Shown here piece by piece: positions 51,379 to 61,583 of a stretch of DNA of 64,000 bases. The DNA lies in NCBI GenBank assembly GCA_024275575.1, contig JAJRYV010000134.1, forward strand, positions 140,297-204,296. The letters run 5' to 3'. The DNA comes from a bacterium (GTDB taxonomy: Bacteria; Zhuqueibacterota; Zhuqueibacteria; Zhuqueibacterales; Geothermadaptataceae). Below the pieces are notes generated by a model. The model worked only from the letters and a program-made list of their open reading frames with translations. It did not search any database and had not been told where the DNA came from. Position 1 is the stretch's first letter. Each line of letters starts with the position of its first letter. The position numbers and the translations under genes were made by a program.

Positions 51379-52008
51379 ATGTTAAAGATATCGATGACAA
51401 TTCTGCTGCCGGCGCTGTTGCTTGTGGCTTGCGAAGATTTTGGTGGAAACACGGTGCAACGGCCGGCAGAAAAACCCCCTGATCAGGAAGGCTGGGATTC
51501 GGTTATCATATTGACCAATTTAGGCCGACGTACAGCGGTAATCGAATATCAGCATATGACGAAATATCTCAACAAAAAACAAACCCGTTTCGACGACGGT
51601 ATAAAAGTCGACTTCTTTAATAAAGACGGTGAACATGCTTCCCACCTTACAGCAGGCCGTGGGATCGTTTATGACGCCCGCAATAATTTTGACGCCTATG
51701 ATAATGTCATCCTCATTTCCGATAGTGGTTCGGTTTTGCAGACGGAGGAGTTGAAATGGGACAATGCGAGGAAAAAAATCTATTCGAATGTTTTTTCGAC
51801 GTTTACCACTGCGGAGGGTGATACGCTTTACGGTAACAGTTTCGAATCAGATGCGCGCATGCAGAACGTGAAAATCAACCAGCCGCGCGGTATCACCCAC
51901 ACGAGTTTATCGCTTTCAAATGTTGAGAGCGAAGCAGATTCTGCAGCAGACCAAAGCATGGACACGGCAATTGCTGATTCCTCAGCCAATGTTGAGGGCT
52001 CGCAATGA
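51379..52008 (+). CDS. lptC: LPS export protein LptC
   Basis: Periplasmic link between the LptBFG transporter and LptA. The 209 residues start with a lipoprotein signal (ILLPALLLVAC), so this LptC is a predicted lipoprotein rather than the single-TM form of E. coli. The OstA-like beta-jellyroll follows (DGIKVDFFNKDGEHASHLTA; GRGIVYDARNNFDAYDNVIL). It overlaps lptA by 4 nt. Confidence 0.85.
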   Translation: MLKISMTILLPALLLVACEDFGGNTVQRPAEKPPDQEGWDSVIILTNLGRRTAVIEYQHMTKYLNKKQTRFDDGIKVDFFNKDGEHASHLTAGRGIVYDARNNFDAYDNVILISDSGSVLQTEELKWDNARKKIYSNVFSTFTTAEGDTLYGNSFESDARMQNVKINQPRGITHTSLSLSNVESEADSAADQSMDTAIADSSANVEGSQ

Positions 52009-53138
52009 GAGCTGCGTTTCCTTGTTTTGTCTTTGTGATCTGTTTGCTGCTAATCGTCACAAATGGCGCCGCTCAGCAGGAAAAACAGGAGAGGCTGCAA
52101 CTCAAACATGCCGATCAGGCAGAAAGCTATCTGAAAAATGGCACCCTTGTACGTAAATTCTATGGGAATGTGATGTTTGTCCAGGGAAATATGAACCTGC
52201 GTTGTGATGAGCTGTATAGTTTTACCGGTAAAAAGGAATATCTTTTACGGGGCAGGGTGAAAATACGGGATGCTGAATTCAGATTGGCGGCCGATTCAGC
52301 ACGGTATTTTGCCGATAAAAAGGTATTTCAAGCGTACGGCGATGTCACCCTACTTTCGGACAGTTCACGATTGAACGCCCGCAAAGTCACTTATTTTCAA
52401 AAGGAGAAACGGGTGATTGCAGAAAAAGAGGTGAAGATTGTCGACAGCCGGCAGCATGTGGAGATTACCGGTCAGCGTGCAGAGCTGCAGCGGCGGAAAA
52501 AATATACGAAAATCACCGGCGAGCCGCTCTTCGTGCAATACGATTCGAGCGGCGCAGAGGAGATGCGCATCGTTGGTGAAATGATGGAGTCTTTTGACCA
52601 GGGCAAACATTTTAAAATCAGCAGAAATGTGAAAATAACCCGGGATTCGACTATGGCAACGTGCGAATTTGCCTCTTATTTTGCCGATGCTGAAATTATC
52701 GAGCTGCAGGAGAATCCGGTTGCTATCAATGCCGGCGACAAAATCACCGGTGATAAAATGCAATTGCAGATGCATGATAAAAAATTGCAGAATATTCTGG
52801 TGACCGGAAACTCAAAATTTATCTCACCGGCGGATTCGTTGATTCGCGGCCGGGGCGTGGAAAACTATCTCACCGGCCAGAGCATCCAGCTTTTTTTTGT
52901 TAAAAATGAGATCGATAAAGTACAAGTTAACGGCACGGCCACCAGTGTTTATCATGTGGTTAACGAGCAAGGCATTTATCAGGGACAGAACTGGGCACAG
53001 GGCGATACGATTATTATTTCGCTCGTTAACAAAAGTATCAATCGCATCAAAATTAAAAGTCAACCCGGCAATTCGCGCGGCAAGTTTTCTCCGCCGGAAA
53101 GCCAAAAAGTAGACAGCAGTGCAGTGTTTAAGAAATGA
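52005..53138 (+). CDS. lptA: OstA/LptA-family LPS transport protein, long form
   Basis: Periplasmic LPS-bridge protein with signal peptide ([17 protein letters not shown]). At 377 aa it is twice the size of E. coli LptA. Repeated OstA-type beta units are visible: [60 protein letters not shown] and [20 protein letters not shown]. Such long forms occur in the FCB group. It overlaps both neighbours by ATGA. Confidence 0.85.
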   Translation: MRAAFPCFVFVICLLLIVTNGAAQQEKQERLQLKHADQAESYLKNGTLVRKFYGNVMFVQGNMNLRCDELYSFTGKKEYLLRGRVKIRDAEFRLAADSARYFADKKVFQAYGDVTLLSDSSRLNARKVTYFQKEKRVIAEKEVKIVDSRQHVEITGQRAELQRRKKYTKITGEPLFVQYDSSGAEEMRIVGEMMESFDQGKHFKISRNVKITRDSTMATCEFASYFADAEIIELQENPVAINAGDKITGDKMQLQMHDKKLQNILVTGNSKFISPADSLIRGRGVENYLTGQSIQLFFVKNEIDKVQVNGTATSVYHVVNEQGIYQGQNWAQGDTIIISLVNKSINRIKIKSQPGNSRGKFSPPESQKVDSSAVFKK

Positions 53139-53860
53139 AATTACGCGCAGAAAAATTAGTTAAAATATACGCGAAACGACGGGTGGTCAACGATGTCGAT
53201 ATCGAGGTGAGCCAGGGTGAGATCGTCGGTTTATTGGGGCCGAATGGCGCCGGCAAGACGACGACGTTTTACATGATCACCGGCATGATTGCACCTTCCA
53301 GTGGAAGAATCTCTCTTGAAGATCGGGAAATCACCCGATATCCTATGTATAAACGGGCCCGGCTGGGCATCGGCTATCTGGCGCAGGAAGCTTCGATTTT
53401 TCGTCAGTTGACAGTGGCGGAAAATATCATGGCGATACTTGAAACTTTACCGCTTTCCCGCAAAGAACGTAAAGAGCGTCTGCTGGAATTGCTGGATGAA
53501 TTATCCATCGCGCACCTGGCGAAGAGCAAAGCTTATACACTTTCCGGCGGCGAACGGCGGCGCCTGGAGATTACTCGCTCTTTGGTAACAAATCCGAAGT
53601 TTATCTTGCTCGATGAACCGTTTGCAGGGGTCGATCCCATCGCGGTCGAAGATATTCAAAGTATCGTTCATGGATTAAAAGACAAGGGCATCGGTGTTTT
53701 GATAACGGATCACAATGTACACGAGACCCTTTCGATAACCGACCGTGCTTATCTGCTGTTCGAAGGCAATATTTTGCTCTCCGGCACAGCGGAGCATCTC
53801 GCCAATGACCCGGAGGCACGCAAACTTTATCTCGGAGATAAATTCAAATTGGATCGATAA
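53135..53860 (+). CDS. lptB: LPS export ABC transporter ATP-binding protein LptB
   Basis: ATPase of the LPS extractor. The 241 residues contain Walker [10 protein letters not shown] near 34, the Q-loop [18 protein letters not shown], signature [11 protein letters not shown] and Walker [14 protein letters not shown]. rpoN follows, as in many Gram-negative genomes. lptF, lptG and lptD are not in the window. Confidence 0.97.
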   Translation: MKLRAEKLVKIYAKRRVVNDVDIEVSQGEIVGLLGPNGAGKTTTFYMITGMIAPSSGRISLEDREITRYPMYKRARLGIGYLAQEASIFRQLTVAENIMAILETLPLSRKERKERLLELLDELSIAHLAKSKAYTLSGGERRRLEITRSLVTNPKFILLDEPFAGVDPIAVEDIQSIVHGLKDKGIGVLITDHNVHETLSITDRAYLLFEGNILLSGTAEHLANDPEARKLYLGDKFKLDR

Positions 53861-53926
53861 TTATCGACAACAGCAGGCATGAAAAGGATTAATTATTAAC
53901 AGGATATTAATTAAGGCTCAGGAACT

Positions 53927-55396
53927 ATGCTTAGTATTCATCAGCGACTGGTACAAAAACAGATACAATCTCCACAGCAGGTTTTGCTTTCCTCGCTGTT
54001 GCAATTGCCGTTGTTGAAGTTTGAGCAACGGTTGAAAATGGAACTCGAAGCCAACCCGATGCTCGAACTCAGCGATGAAATGGAGCAGGAACAGGAAATC
54101 GATGAAAATCAGGAGCAGGAAATCGAGGCCGAAAAAGCTGAGGATGACGATGCCGAATCAGAAGACAGCGGTGAAACTGATAGCGGTGATGCTGTGGAAG
54201 ATATCGATAAACACGAAGATATTGACGATACCGACTGGGAAACCATTTTGGGTGATGACGGCACCATCGATACACGGGCGCCCAAAGACAACAGCGCCGA
54301 GGTTTACGAACGGCCAAACGTGGCGACGACCAACCTGTATGAACATCTGCTGGAGCAACTCCACCTGCTTAAGCTCGATCTTGACGATACGCAAATTGGT
54401 GAATACATTATCTGGAATATCAACGAAATGGGCTACCTCGCATGCGAACTTTCGGTGATCGCCCATAATCTGGATGTCAGCGAAGAAGATGTGGAGCGGG
54501 TTTTGAAATTGATTCAGCATTTCGATCCGGTGAGCATTGGCGCGCGCAATTTGCAGGAATGCCTGCTTATCCAGCTTGAAGATCAGGAGCCGCAGGACAA
54601 ACTCACCATCGAAGTGATCCGCGATCATTTTGAGGATTTTTCCAACAAACGCTATGAACGCATCACCAAAAAAATGGATATGGATTCGGAAGACTTGCGC
54701 GGTATCATCGAAACAATCCGGCATTTGAACCCGAAACCCGGTGAAGGTTACGTGGCTTTCGCGGATTCGGTCATCGTACCGGACCTGGCCATCGTGCGCA
54801 AGGATGATGGCTTCGAAATCGTCATGAACGACTGGAATATTCCCAATCTACGCATCAATAGTTCGTATAAATCCCTGCTGCTCGACAAAAAATCAACCTC
54901 GCGTGAAACCAAAGATTTCGTGCGCAAGCGTCTCGAATCCGCTCGCTGGATGATCAATTCCATCCACCAGCGCCGCATGACCATCCTCAAGGTCGTGGAA
55001 ACGTTAATCGACAAGCAATACGAATTCTTCGACAAAGGCAAAGAATACATCAAACCGATGATTTTAAAAGATATCGCTGATGAAATTCACATGGATATTT
55101 CCACCGTCTCCCGCGTGACGAATGGCAAATATGTGCAAACCGAATGGGGCGTTTTCGAGCTGAAATATTTCTTCAGCGAGGGCATTAAAACCGATTCCGG
55201 CGAAGATGTTTCCAACCGCCGCGTCAAGCAATTGATCAAAGATATTATCGACGAGGAAGATAAAAAGAAACCACTCAACGACCAAAAGATAGCCGAGATG
55301 CTCAACAAACAGGGTTACACATTGGCGCGGCGAACGGTCGCCAAATACCGCGAGCAGATGAATATTCCGGTCTCACGCCTGCGCAAGGGGTTATGA
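53927..55396 (+). CDS. rpoN: RNA polymerase sigma-54 factor
   Basis: Sigma factor that needs AAA+ activators. The 489 residues have a Gln/Leu-rich activator-interaction region (QRLVQKQIQSPQQVLLSSLL), an acidic linker (residues about 45-115, rich in Asp/Glu), the core-binding domain, and the RpoN box ARRTVAKYREQMNIP near the C-terminus. It ends the LPS cluster. Confidence 0.97.
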   Translation: MLSIHQRLVQKQIQSPQQVLLSSLLQLPLLKFEQRLKMELEANPMLELSDEMEQEQEIDENQEQEIEAEKAEDDDAESEDSGETDSGDAVEDIDKHEDIDDTDWETILGDDGTIDTRAPKDNSAEVYERPNVATTNLYEHLLEQLHLLKLDLDDTQIGEYIIWNINEMGYLACELSVIAHNLDVSEEDVERVLKLIQHFDPVSIGARNLQECLLIQLEDQEPQDKLTIEVIRDHFEDFSNKRYERITKKMDMDSEDLRGIIETIRHLNPKPGEGYVAFADSVIVPDLAIVRKDDGFEIVMNDWNIPNLRINSSYKSLLLDKKSTSRETKDFVRKRLESARWMINSIHQRRMTILKVVETLIDKQYEFFDKGKEYIKPMILKDIADEIHMDISTVSRVTNGKYVQTEWGVFELKYFFSEGIKTDSGEDVSNRRVKQLIKDIIDEEDKKKPLNDQKIAEMLNKQGYTLARRTVAKYREQMNIPVSRLRKGL

Positions 55397-55466
55397 CGAG
55401 ATTTTCATGGGCGGGCTAATCGTGGTGGTTTTTTGGGCTATTCAGCCAATCCCCCTGGCCGATTTA

Positions 55467-55495
55467 CTCTGACAGGGTTTTGAACCCTGTCAGAG
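55467..55495. terminator. Perfect palindrome between convergent rpoN and icd
   Basis: CTCTGACAGGGTT / AACCCTGTCAGAG, an exact 13-bp stem with a 3-nt loop. It lies between two converging genes, so a bidirectional terminator is likely, although T-runs are weak on both sides. A copy of a dispersed palindromic repeat is an alternative. Confidence 0.6.
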
Positions 55496-55528
55496 ATTTC
55501 AGAGCAATTTCAACAAACCAGACTCTTT

Positions 55529-57757
55529 CTACATCCCATCAATAATCGCATTCAACCTCTTGCTGGGCCGCATGACCTGCTCGGCCAGTTCAGAATCGGG
55601 CATAAAATAACCACCGACATCCACCGGATTCCCCTGTGCTGCGATCAATTCGTCGGCAATTTGTGCTTCGTTCTTTTCGAGTTCTGCAACTATTTTTTCG
55701 AAGCGCGCTTTCATTTCAGGATCGCTGTCCTGCGCTGCCAGCGCTTGCGCCCAGTACATTGTCAGATAAAAAGAGCTGCCGCGGTTATCGATCTCGTTGA
55801 CTTTACGCGATGGCGCTTTGGCATTTTCCAGATATTTGCTGATCGCCTGATCGAGCGTTTCTGCCAGTAAAGTCGCTTTTACATTGCTCGTTTTTTCTGC
55901 AATGAGCTCGAACGAAGGTACCAGGGCGCAATATTCACCGAGGGAATCCCACCGTAGGTGACCTTCTTTTAAAAGCTGCTGTACGTGTTTTGGCGCAGAA
56001 CCGCCGGCGCCGGTTTCGAACAACCCGCCGCCATTGAGCAACGGCACGATTGACAGCATGCGCGCACTGGTGCCCAATTCGAGAATCGGGAAAAGGTCGG
56101 TGAGATAATCCCGCATGACGTTACCGGTTACGGCGATTGTGTCCTCGCCGCGGCGAATACGTTCAAGCGAAAAGCGCATTGCTTCTTGTGGTTTCATGAT
56201 GCGAATATCGAGCCCGTCGGTATCATGATCCGCCAGACAGGTATTCACTTTTTTGATGATTTCCGCATCGTGCCCACGATTTTCATCGAGCCAGAAAATA
56301 GTGGGTGAGCCGGTGGCCCGGGCGCGCGAAACGGCGAGGCGCACCCAGTCACGAATGGCGATATCTTTGGTCTGACACATTCTGAATATGTCACCGGATT
56401 CAACATTTTGCTGCAGAAGCGTGGCGCCCGATTCATCGACGACGCGAATGACACCTTCTGCCGGCGCCTCAAAAGTTTTATCGTGTGAACCATATTCCTC
56501 CGCTTTCTGCGCCATCAATCCGACATTGGCCACGCTGCCCATGGTCGAGGGATCGAACTGTCCGTTTTTTTTCGCATCTTCGAGGATTTCTTTATATATG
56601 GTGGCATAAGAGCGGTCGGGCACCATGGCGATGGTATCTTGCAGTTCATCATCTTTATTCCACATCTTGCCACCGTCACGAATGACGTTGGGCATGGAAG
56701 CGTCGATGATGATATTATTGGGCACATGTAAATTGGTGATGCCCTTGCGTGAATCGACCATGGCGAGGGGCGGCCGGTTTTTATAAGCCGCTTCGATGTC
56801 AGCCTCGATTTCCGCTTTTTTCTCTGCCGGTAATTTTTCAATTTTTTCCAGAATGTCGGCGAGCCCGTTGTTGACATTGGCGCCGATTTTCCTGAGCACC
56901 TCGGCATGTTTTCCCAGAGCATCCTGATAATATACCGAAACGCAATGGCCGAACATAATGGGGTCCGAAACTTTCATCATCGTCGCTTTGAGATGAAGTG
57001 AAAGCAGAACACCGTCAGCTTTTGCTGCTTCAATTTGCTCCGCATAGAATTTTCGCAGGGCTTTGACATGCATACATGAGGTATCGATGACTTCATCCTG
57101 CAGTAGATTGAGATTCTCTTTGAGCCGTGTTTTATTGCCGTCTTTAGCGATGAATTCAATATTCACTTTTTCAGCTTTTGTGATGGTCGTCGAGTTTTCG
57201 CTGCCGTAATAGTCGCCCTCGCTCATGTGCACGACCTGGGCTTTGGACCCCGATTTCGGCCATTCACGCATCATTTTATGGGGATTCTTTTGCGCGAATT
57301 TTTTAACCGAAGTTGCAGCACGGCGATCGGAATTACCCTCACGCAAAACCGGGTTTACGGCTGATCCCAGCACTTTGGCAAAACGGGTCTGCAAAGCTTT
57401 GCCGCCCTCGTCCTGCGGGTCTTCGGGATAGTCGGGGATTTTGTAGCCTTTTTCTTGCAGCTCTTTAATCGCGGCTTGCAACTGAGGAATAGATGCACTG
57501 ATGTTTGGCAGCTTGATAATATTACCGTTGGGGTCTTTTGCCAGCTCACCCAGCAGTGCCAGATTATCGGGAATTTTTTGCTCGTCTGTCAGATTTTCCG
57601 GGAAATTTGCGATAATTCTGCCGGCAAGGGATATGTCGCTCGTTTCAACCCCGATGCCGGAGCCTTTGGTAAAGGATTTGACTACCGGTAACAGAGCGTA
57701 GGTCGCCAGCGCCGGTGCTTCATCGGTTTTCGTCCAGGTAATTTTTGCTGTTGCCAT
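55529..57757 (-). CDS. icd: Isocitrate dehydrogenase, monomeric NADP-dependent type
   Basis: TCA-cycle enzyme that converts isocitrate to 2-oxoglutarate. The 742 residues match the monomeric IDH family in length and in [20 protein letters not shown] at the N-terminus, [35 protein letters not shown] and GSAPKHVQQ. This type is unrelated in sequence to the common dimeric IDH. It faces rpoN and has its own promoter in the 260-nt gap upstream. Confidence 0.96.
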   Translation of the reverse strand: MATAKITWTKTDEAPALATYALLPVVKSFTKGSGIGVETSDISLAGRIIANFPENLTDEQKIPDNLALLGELAKDPNGNIIKLPNISASIPQLQAAIKELQEKGYKIPDYPEDPQDEGGKALQTRFAKVLGSAVNPVLREGNSDRRAATSVKKFAQKNPHKMMREWPKSGSKAQVVHMSEGDYYGSENSTTITKAEKVNIEFIAKDGNKTRLKENLNLLQDEVIDTSCMHVKALRKFYAEQIEAAKADGVLLSLHLKATMMKVSDPIMFGHCVSVYYQDALGKHAEVLRKIGANVNNGLADILEKIEKLPAEKKAEIEADIEAAYKNRPPLAMVDSRKGITNLHVPNNIIIDASMPNVIRDGGKMWNKDDELQDTIAMVPDRSYATIYKEILEDAKKNGQFDPSTMGSVANVGLMAQKAEEYGSHDKTFEAPAEGVIRVVDESGATLLQQNVESGDIFRMCQTKDIAIRDWVRLAVSRARATGSPTIFWLDENRGHDAEIIKKVNTCLADHDTDGLDIRIMKPQEAMRFSLERIRRGEDTIAVTGNVMRDYLTDLFPILELGTSARMLSIVPLLNGGGLFETGAGGSAPKHVQQLLKEGHLRWDSLGEYCALVPSFELIAEKTSNVKATLLAETLDQAISKYLENAKAPSRKVNEIDNRGSSFYLTMYWAQALAAQDSDPEMKARFEKIVAELEKNEAQIADELIAAQGNPVDVGGYFMPDSELAEQVMRPSKRLNAIIDGM

Positions 57758-57856
57758 TATCCTTCCTTTGTTTTTTTGATTAATAGCTGTACTATGCTAA
57801 AAATAAAGATATCACATGAAGTCATTGATTTTATGCATGTTTTTAAATTAATTAAA

Positions 57857-57885
57857 AAGATAACGTTTATTTTTCAGCAAGTCAA
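57857..57885 (-). promoter_or_regulatory. Possible promoter for icd
   Basis: On the minus strand TTGACT (5 of 6), 17-nt spacer, TATCTT (4 of 6), ending about 100 nt before the icd ATG. Confidence 0.45.
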
Positions 57886-57892
57886 ATGTATC

Positions 57893-57921
57893 TTGCCAAG
57901 ACAACAGGAATATTGCATAAT
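57893..57921 (+). promoter_or_regulatory. Possible promoter for the GH5-like gene
   Basis: TTGCCA (5 of 6), 17-nt spacer, CATAAT (5 of 6), with transcription expected near 57928. It lies back to back with the icd promoter. Confidence 0.45.
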
Positions 57922-58016
57922 AATATCAATTCAGGCCGGAATGAAATCTTTTGTCGCAGCTTGATTTATGAGTTCGGTTTGAATTGAAAATCCTTTTGCC
58001 TGAAAGGAGGCACTCC

Positions 58017-59453
58017 GTGCGTCACAAATATCATATGATGTTTTTGGCTGGAATAATCTTGCTACCTTCACTTTTTTCACAGCAGTTGAGCAAATTCGAA
58101 AAATGGCAACAGCCATCATATTTTAAAGGCTTCTGTATCAGCGACTGGAATAATCTGACGGATACGTATGTCGCACAGCAGGAATTTACAGATTTAAAAA
58201 TCACCGGCGCCAATCTCGTTATCATCCAAAGCGGTGGAATCAACGCAGTAACAGCGCCTTATGCAACCAATATCTGGGATGCTGATGGAAGCGACATCAT
58301 CTACTGGCAGGATGTTTTGGATGATATGGTCACATATGCACGCAATGCCGGTTTGCAATATATGATCGCAGTGCGTTCGGGCCCCGGCCGCATCGATGTG
58401 GCCGAAGATGAAGGTGGATCAACGATCTGGACAAACCAGCAGGAACAACGTCTCTACGGCCAAATGTTGAAAAATATCGCGAAACGGTATTTGCCCGATG
58501 ATTTATTCGTCGGGCTGGATTTGACAGTCGAACCCAACCCCCACGGAGAGTTGGCAGGGGAACCGGTTGCCTCGCTGGCAGCAGCGCTGGCGGCAGACGG
58601 CACCGATATGAACGCGATTTATTCGATCTGGATCGACTCCGTGCGCACCGTTGCCCCGAATCTGCCGTTGATGGTGCAAGGTATTCATTGGTCAAACCCG
58701 GCATATTTTTCGTTAGTCAAAAAACAGGCCGATGACAAAATTGTTTACAAAACCCATTGTTACAACCCCTTCGATTACAGCCATGCCGAAAATGCTTTTG
58801 CCGAAAGCTATCCCGCTACTTTTTGGAGCGATGCAACCCAGAATATGGAGTTTTTTAACAAGACTTTCTTTGAAACGATTGTATTTTCTGAAATCAGAAA
58901 AATTCAAACCAAATATGACGTACCTGTCCTGATTGGTGAATTTGGCATCTCCTATCCGCAAAACGGCGGCGAGAATTATTTGTCGGATCTAATGTCCATC
59001 GCAGAAGAAAATGGCTGGCATTTTTCACTCTGGAATTGGAATAATACGCCGGATTTCAACTACGCCTACCTCGATCAGACTTACGGCACCGATTACATGG
59101 ATTCGATTTTGGTACATATCAACAAAAAAACAACAGGTGTGAAATTGAGTAGAACTATCGGGGAAGATTGCACCTTGTACCAGAATTACCCTAATCCGTT
59201 TAATCCTGAAACAACAATTCGCTTTCATCTCTCAGCAGCGGCGAAAGCGCCGGTTCGTGCACAAATATATGTGCTTGATATGCGCGGACGGATGGTGTGC
59301 ACATTGCTCGATGAGAGAAAAGCAGTCGGGACTCACACGGTTTTCTGGGACGGCAAAAACGATAAGGGGCAAATTTTGCCATCGGGTTTATATTTCTATC
59401 AATTAAAGGCCGGAATTTACATGCACATAAAAAAAATGTTATTGCTGAGGTAG
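58017..59453 (+). CDS. Secreted GH5-like glycoside hydrolase with type IX-type C-terminal tail
   Basis: 478 aa. A signal peptide (MMFLAGIILLPSLFSQ) leads to a TIM-barrel-like domain (residues about 30-380): candidate acid/base Glu in LDLTVEPNPHGE, HCYNPFDYSH, and candidate nucleophile Glu in VLIGEFGISYP, as in cellulase-type GH5. The last 90 residues start YQNYPNPFNPETTIRF and end IYMHIKKMLLLR, a sorting-tail type linked to type IX secretion. Start GTG 58017 with AAAGGAGG 6 nt upstream; the track start TTG 57984 lacks a site. Substrate unknown. Confidence 0.8.
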   Translation: MRHKYHMMFLAGIILLPSLFSQQLSKFEKWQQPSYFKGFCISDWNNLTDTYVAQQEFTDLKITGANLVIIQSGGINAVTAPYATNIWDADGSDIIYWQDVLDDMVTYARNAGLQYMIAVRSGPGRIDVAEDEGGSTIWTNQQEQRLYGQMLKNIAKRYLPDDLFVGLDLTVEPNPHGELAGEPVASLAAALAADGTDMNAIYSIWIDSVRTVAPNLPLMVQGIHWSNPAYFSLVKKQADDKIVYKTHCYNPFDYSHAENAFAESYPATFWSDATQNMEFFNKTFFETIVFSEIRKIQTKYDVPVLIGEFGISYPQNGGENYLSDLMSIAEENGWHFSLWNWNNTPDFNYAYLDQTYGTDYMDSILVHINKKTTGVKLSRTIGEDCTLYQNYPNPFNPETTIRFHLSAAAKAPVRAQIYVLDMRGRMVCTLLDERKAVGTHTVFWDGKNDKGQILPSGLYFYQLKAGIYMHIKKMLLLR

Positions 59454-59490
59454 GGAAGTTTCTGCTAAGAAGGGGCCACTGTTGGGATGT

Positions 59491-59557
59491 CGGATAAATA
59501 ATCATTATCCGCAAAATGTAGCGCACTCCCGTAATTGCGGCAGGAGTGCACTACATT
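59491..59557 (-). terminator. Hairpin pair between convergent GH5-like and cytochrome genes
   Basis: CGGATAA/TTATCCG (7 bp) and then AATGTAGCGCACTCC/GGAGTGCACTACATT (15 bp, one mismatch). On the minus strand the longer stem is followed by TTTT, which fits termination of the cytochrome transcript; readthrough from the other side may also stop here. Confidence 0.6.
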
Positions 59558-59577
59558 GTAATTTAGACAAATCGAGC

Positions 59578-60804
59578 TTATTTCTTGCGCAATTCGGCAG
59601 CCATGGTTTTTATTTCCGTCAGATCTCTTATCATCTCACTCCAACCGTACCACAAAGTGTAATCCGGATTGGCGTGAAAAGCACCTTGGAAAGCACGCAT
59701 ACGGTGTTTCAGATGCATCTCAAAAAGTGTCTGCTCGATGGTCGTGGGCGCATCGTGAAAAGTGAGCAAATCCGGAAACGGTGCAGCATAACTCTCCGGT
59801 TTTTTCAGAATATTATCTTTGTACAAACCGGCAATGATACGAATGGCTTCTGCAAGCAAATGGTCGGCTTTCTGAATCATCTGATCACCTTTTTCCAGTT
59901 CGGCTTTGGCGAAATTGATCGAATGGCACTGGTTGCAGGTTTTGACCATTTTATCGCGCTCCGCTTGCCAGCTTTCCTGCGTCAAACGTGCTACATCCGC
60001 CGCTTTGATAACGTCGAGGCGCGCTGTCGGTTTGCCTTCGAGATCGAGCACACCAAGCGCCTGCAAGATCGTTATCTGGTCAGCTTTCCACTGCGGGTCT
60101 TCAGGAAGCGGCAGACGCACGGCAAGAAACCCCCAGGCGGTGCGAACTTCGTGGTTGCCTTCCTGCATGTGGCAGGTCTGGCAGGTCGGTGCTGCGGTAT
60201 CTGCGTGTAAGGTTCCGTTTTGTTTTAGCAGATAGCGAACGCCATGTTTGGATGAAGAATACATCTCCCACTGCGGGTGATCAAATCCCATGTGACATGT
60301 TTGACAAGCTTGCGGCTGTTGCGCTTCTTTTTTGGAAAAAGTATGTCGTGTATGACAAGCATCACAGGAAGCCACGCCAAAACCGGCGCCATTTTTTTTC
60401 AACTCTTTTATTTCCGCCTCAGATTTCAGGCCGAGTTTATGGCAGCCGCCACAACCTTTCATGCCGTCGTTCAAGGCCATGGGCAGTTGGTGTGTTGTCG
60501 GCATCGCTTTGAAGGAAGCCCAGGCCAGGGCATGTTTCCCTTTTTTGAACTGGGCGACCTGATCTTCGTGGCAATCGGCACAGGTTTCCGGAGTCGGAAT
60601 ATCCACTTTTGCGACATCTTCGGCAGAAGTGTGCTCCTCGCCGTGGCAATCAGCACAGCCCACTTCCTTTTCACTGTGTTTACTGATTTGCCAATCGGTC
60701 ACAATCGCGGGGGTCACTTCTTTATGGCATTTGACACAATCCTGCGCCAGGCCAATCGAAGCGGTAAAAAGAAAGATTGTTAAAAAAAGTGATAGTTTGT
60801 ACAT
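59578..60804 (-). CDS. Octaheme c-type cytochrome, hydroxylamine oxidoreductase-like
   Basis: Periplasmic electron-transfer or N-oxide enzyme, 408 aa with a signal peptide (LSLFLTIFLFTASIGLAQ). Eight CxxCH sites: CVKCH, CADCH, CADCH, CGGCH, CDACH, CQTCH, CQTCH, CNQCH. The C-terminal helical stretch with GAFHANPDYTLWYGWSEM resembles the HAO family, in which a nearby Tyr may crosslink to the catalytic heme. It is shorter than HAO (over 500 aa). No quinol partner or cycAB gene is adjacent. ATG 60804 has AGGAG 7 nt upstream. Confidence 0.8.
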   Translation of the reverse strand: MYKLSLFLTIFLFTASIGLAQDCVKCHKEVTPAIVTDWQISKHSEKEVGCADCHGEEHTSAEDVAKVDIPTPETCADCHEDQVAQFKKGKHALAWASFKAMPTTHQLPMALNDGMKGCGGCHKLGLKSEAEIKELKKNGAGFGVASCDACHTRHTFSKKEAQQPQACQTCHMGFDHPQWEMYSSSKHGVRYLLKQNGTLHADTAAPTCQTCHMQEGNHEVRTAWGFLAVRLPLPEDPQWKADQITILQALGVLDLEGKPTARLDVIKAADVARLTQESWQAERDKMVKTCNQCHSINFAKAELEKGDQMIQKADHLLAEAIRIIAGLYKDNILKKPESYAAPFPDLLTFHDAPTTIEQTLFEMHLKHRMRAFQGAFHANPDYTLWYGWSEMIRDLTEIKTMAAELRKK

Positions 60805-60810
60805 ATGCAA

Positions 60811-61583
60811 ACTCCTGAGTTTTGTGATGATTCAGACAGCGTAAAACATATTATTAATCGTCTTGGCCAACACCCGGTAAAAGTGGTTTTTATGTGAAAT
60901 TAAAAAAGAACTATCATCCTGTCCCACTGCTTTGATGGTTTGTGTAACTATAATATTTTTAGGCAGTTCAATGCTATATCTGTATGGCCGTTTGCTTCAT
61001 TTTATCCACCGGCAATCTTTCTTGAAAACTTCGTCTCACCAGGGCTTGCAGGCGTATTTACAGAGTATCGGATTCAATAGTTTTTTTTGTTCTCTGTGTC
61101 TAAACTATAATTGAGAAAAAGAACAGAAGCAAGAAATATCTTGCAAAATAGAAAGAAAAATAAAGAAAAGTTTCTTTTTCATTATTTAAAGTCTTTAATT
61201 TGTTTCAATTGTTTACTGCGATTAATATTATAATCTTATTTGCCATCACTGTGACGATTTTTTTAAAGAAATTATAAGTGGGAACCCAAGCAAAGCTTTC
61301 CTTAAAATCCGGCAAATTTTTTACTCGGATTCTTGCTTAATTTTTTTATCTTTCACCCGAAATTGCCGGAATGTTTTTTTACCCGTATTATTCACAAATT
61401 TTTCTCAAACCCTTGATAAAAAACGATTTCGTTGCAGTTTTTCGAAAGCATAGCTGGAGACTTAAATTTTCTATAAAAAAATTATCTCGCCGGGTTTCCA
61501 AGACGCAGCGTATTGTTTTTAAATATTTTATGGTGTTTTAATATGCGTCACTGCAACCCGACGAGAATAGATAGAGGTTGATT
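60811..61583. other. Long AT-rich intergenic region before hslV
   Basis: About 770 nt with no ORF that looks real and many T/A runs. Both the cytochrome gene (minus) and hslV (plus) would take promoters from here. I could not find a clear sigma-70 or heat-shock promoter, or a recognisable small RNA. Confidence 0.4.

Noticed and set aside
59482-60210. 242-aa plus-strand ORF opposite the cytochrome gene
   Set aside because: The minus-strand product has eight heme sites and a signal peptide; the plus ORF has no domain and no ribosome site.
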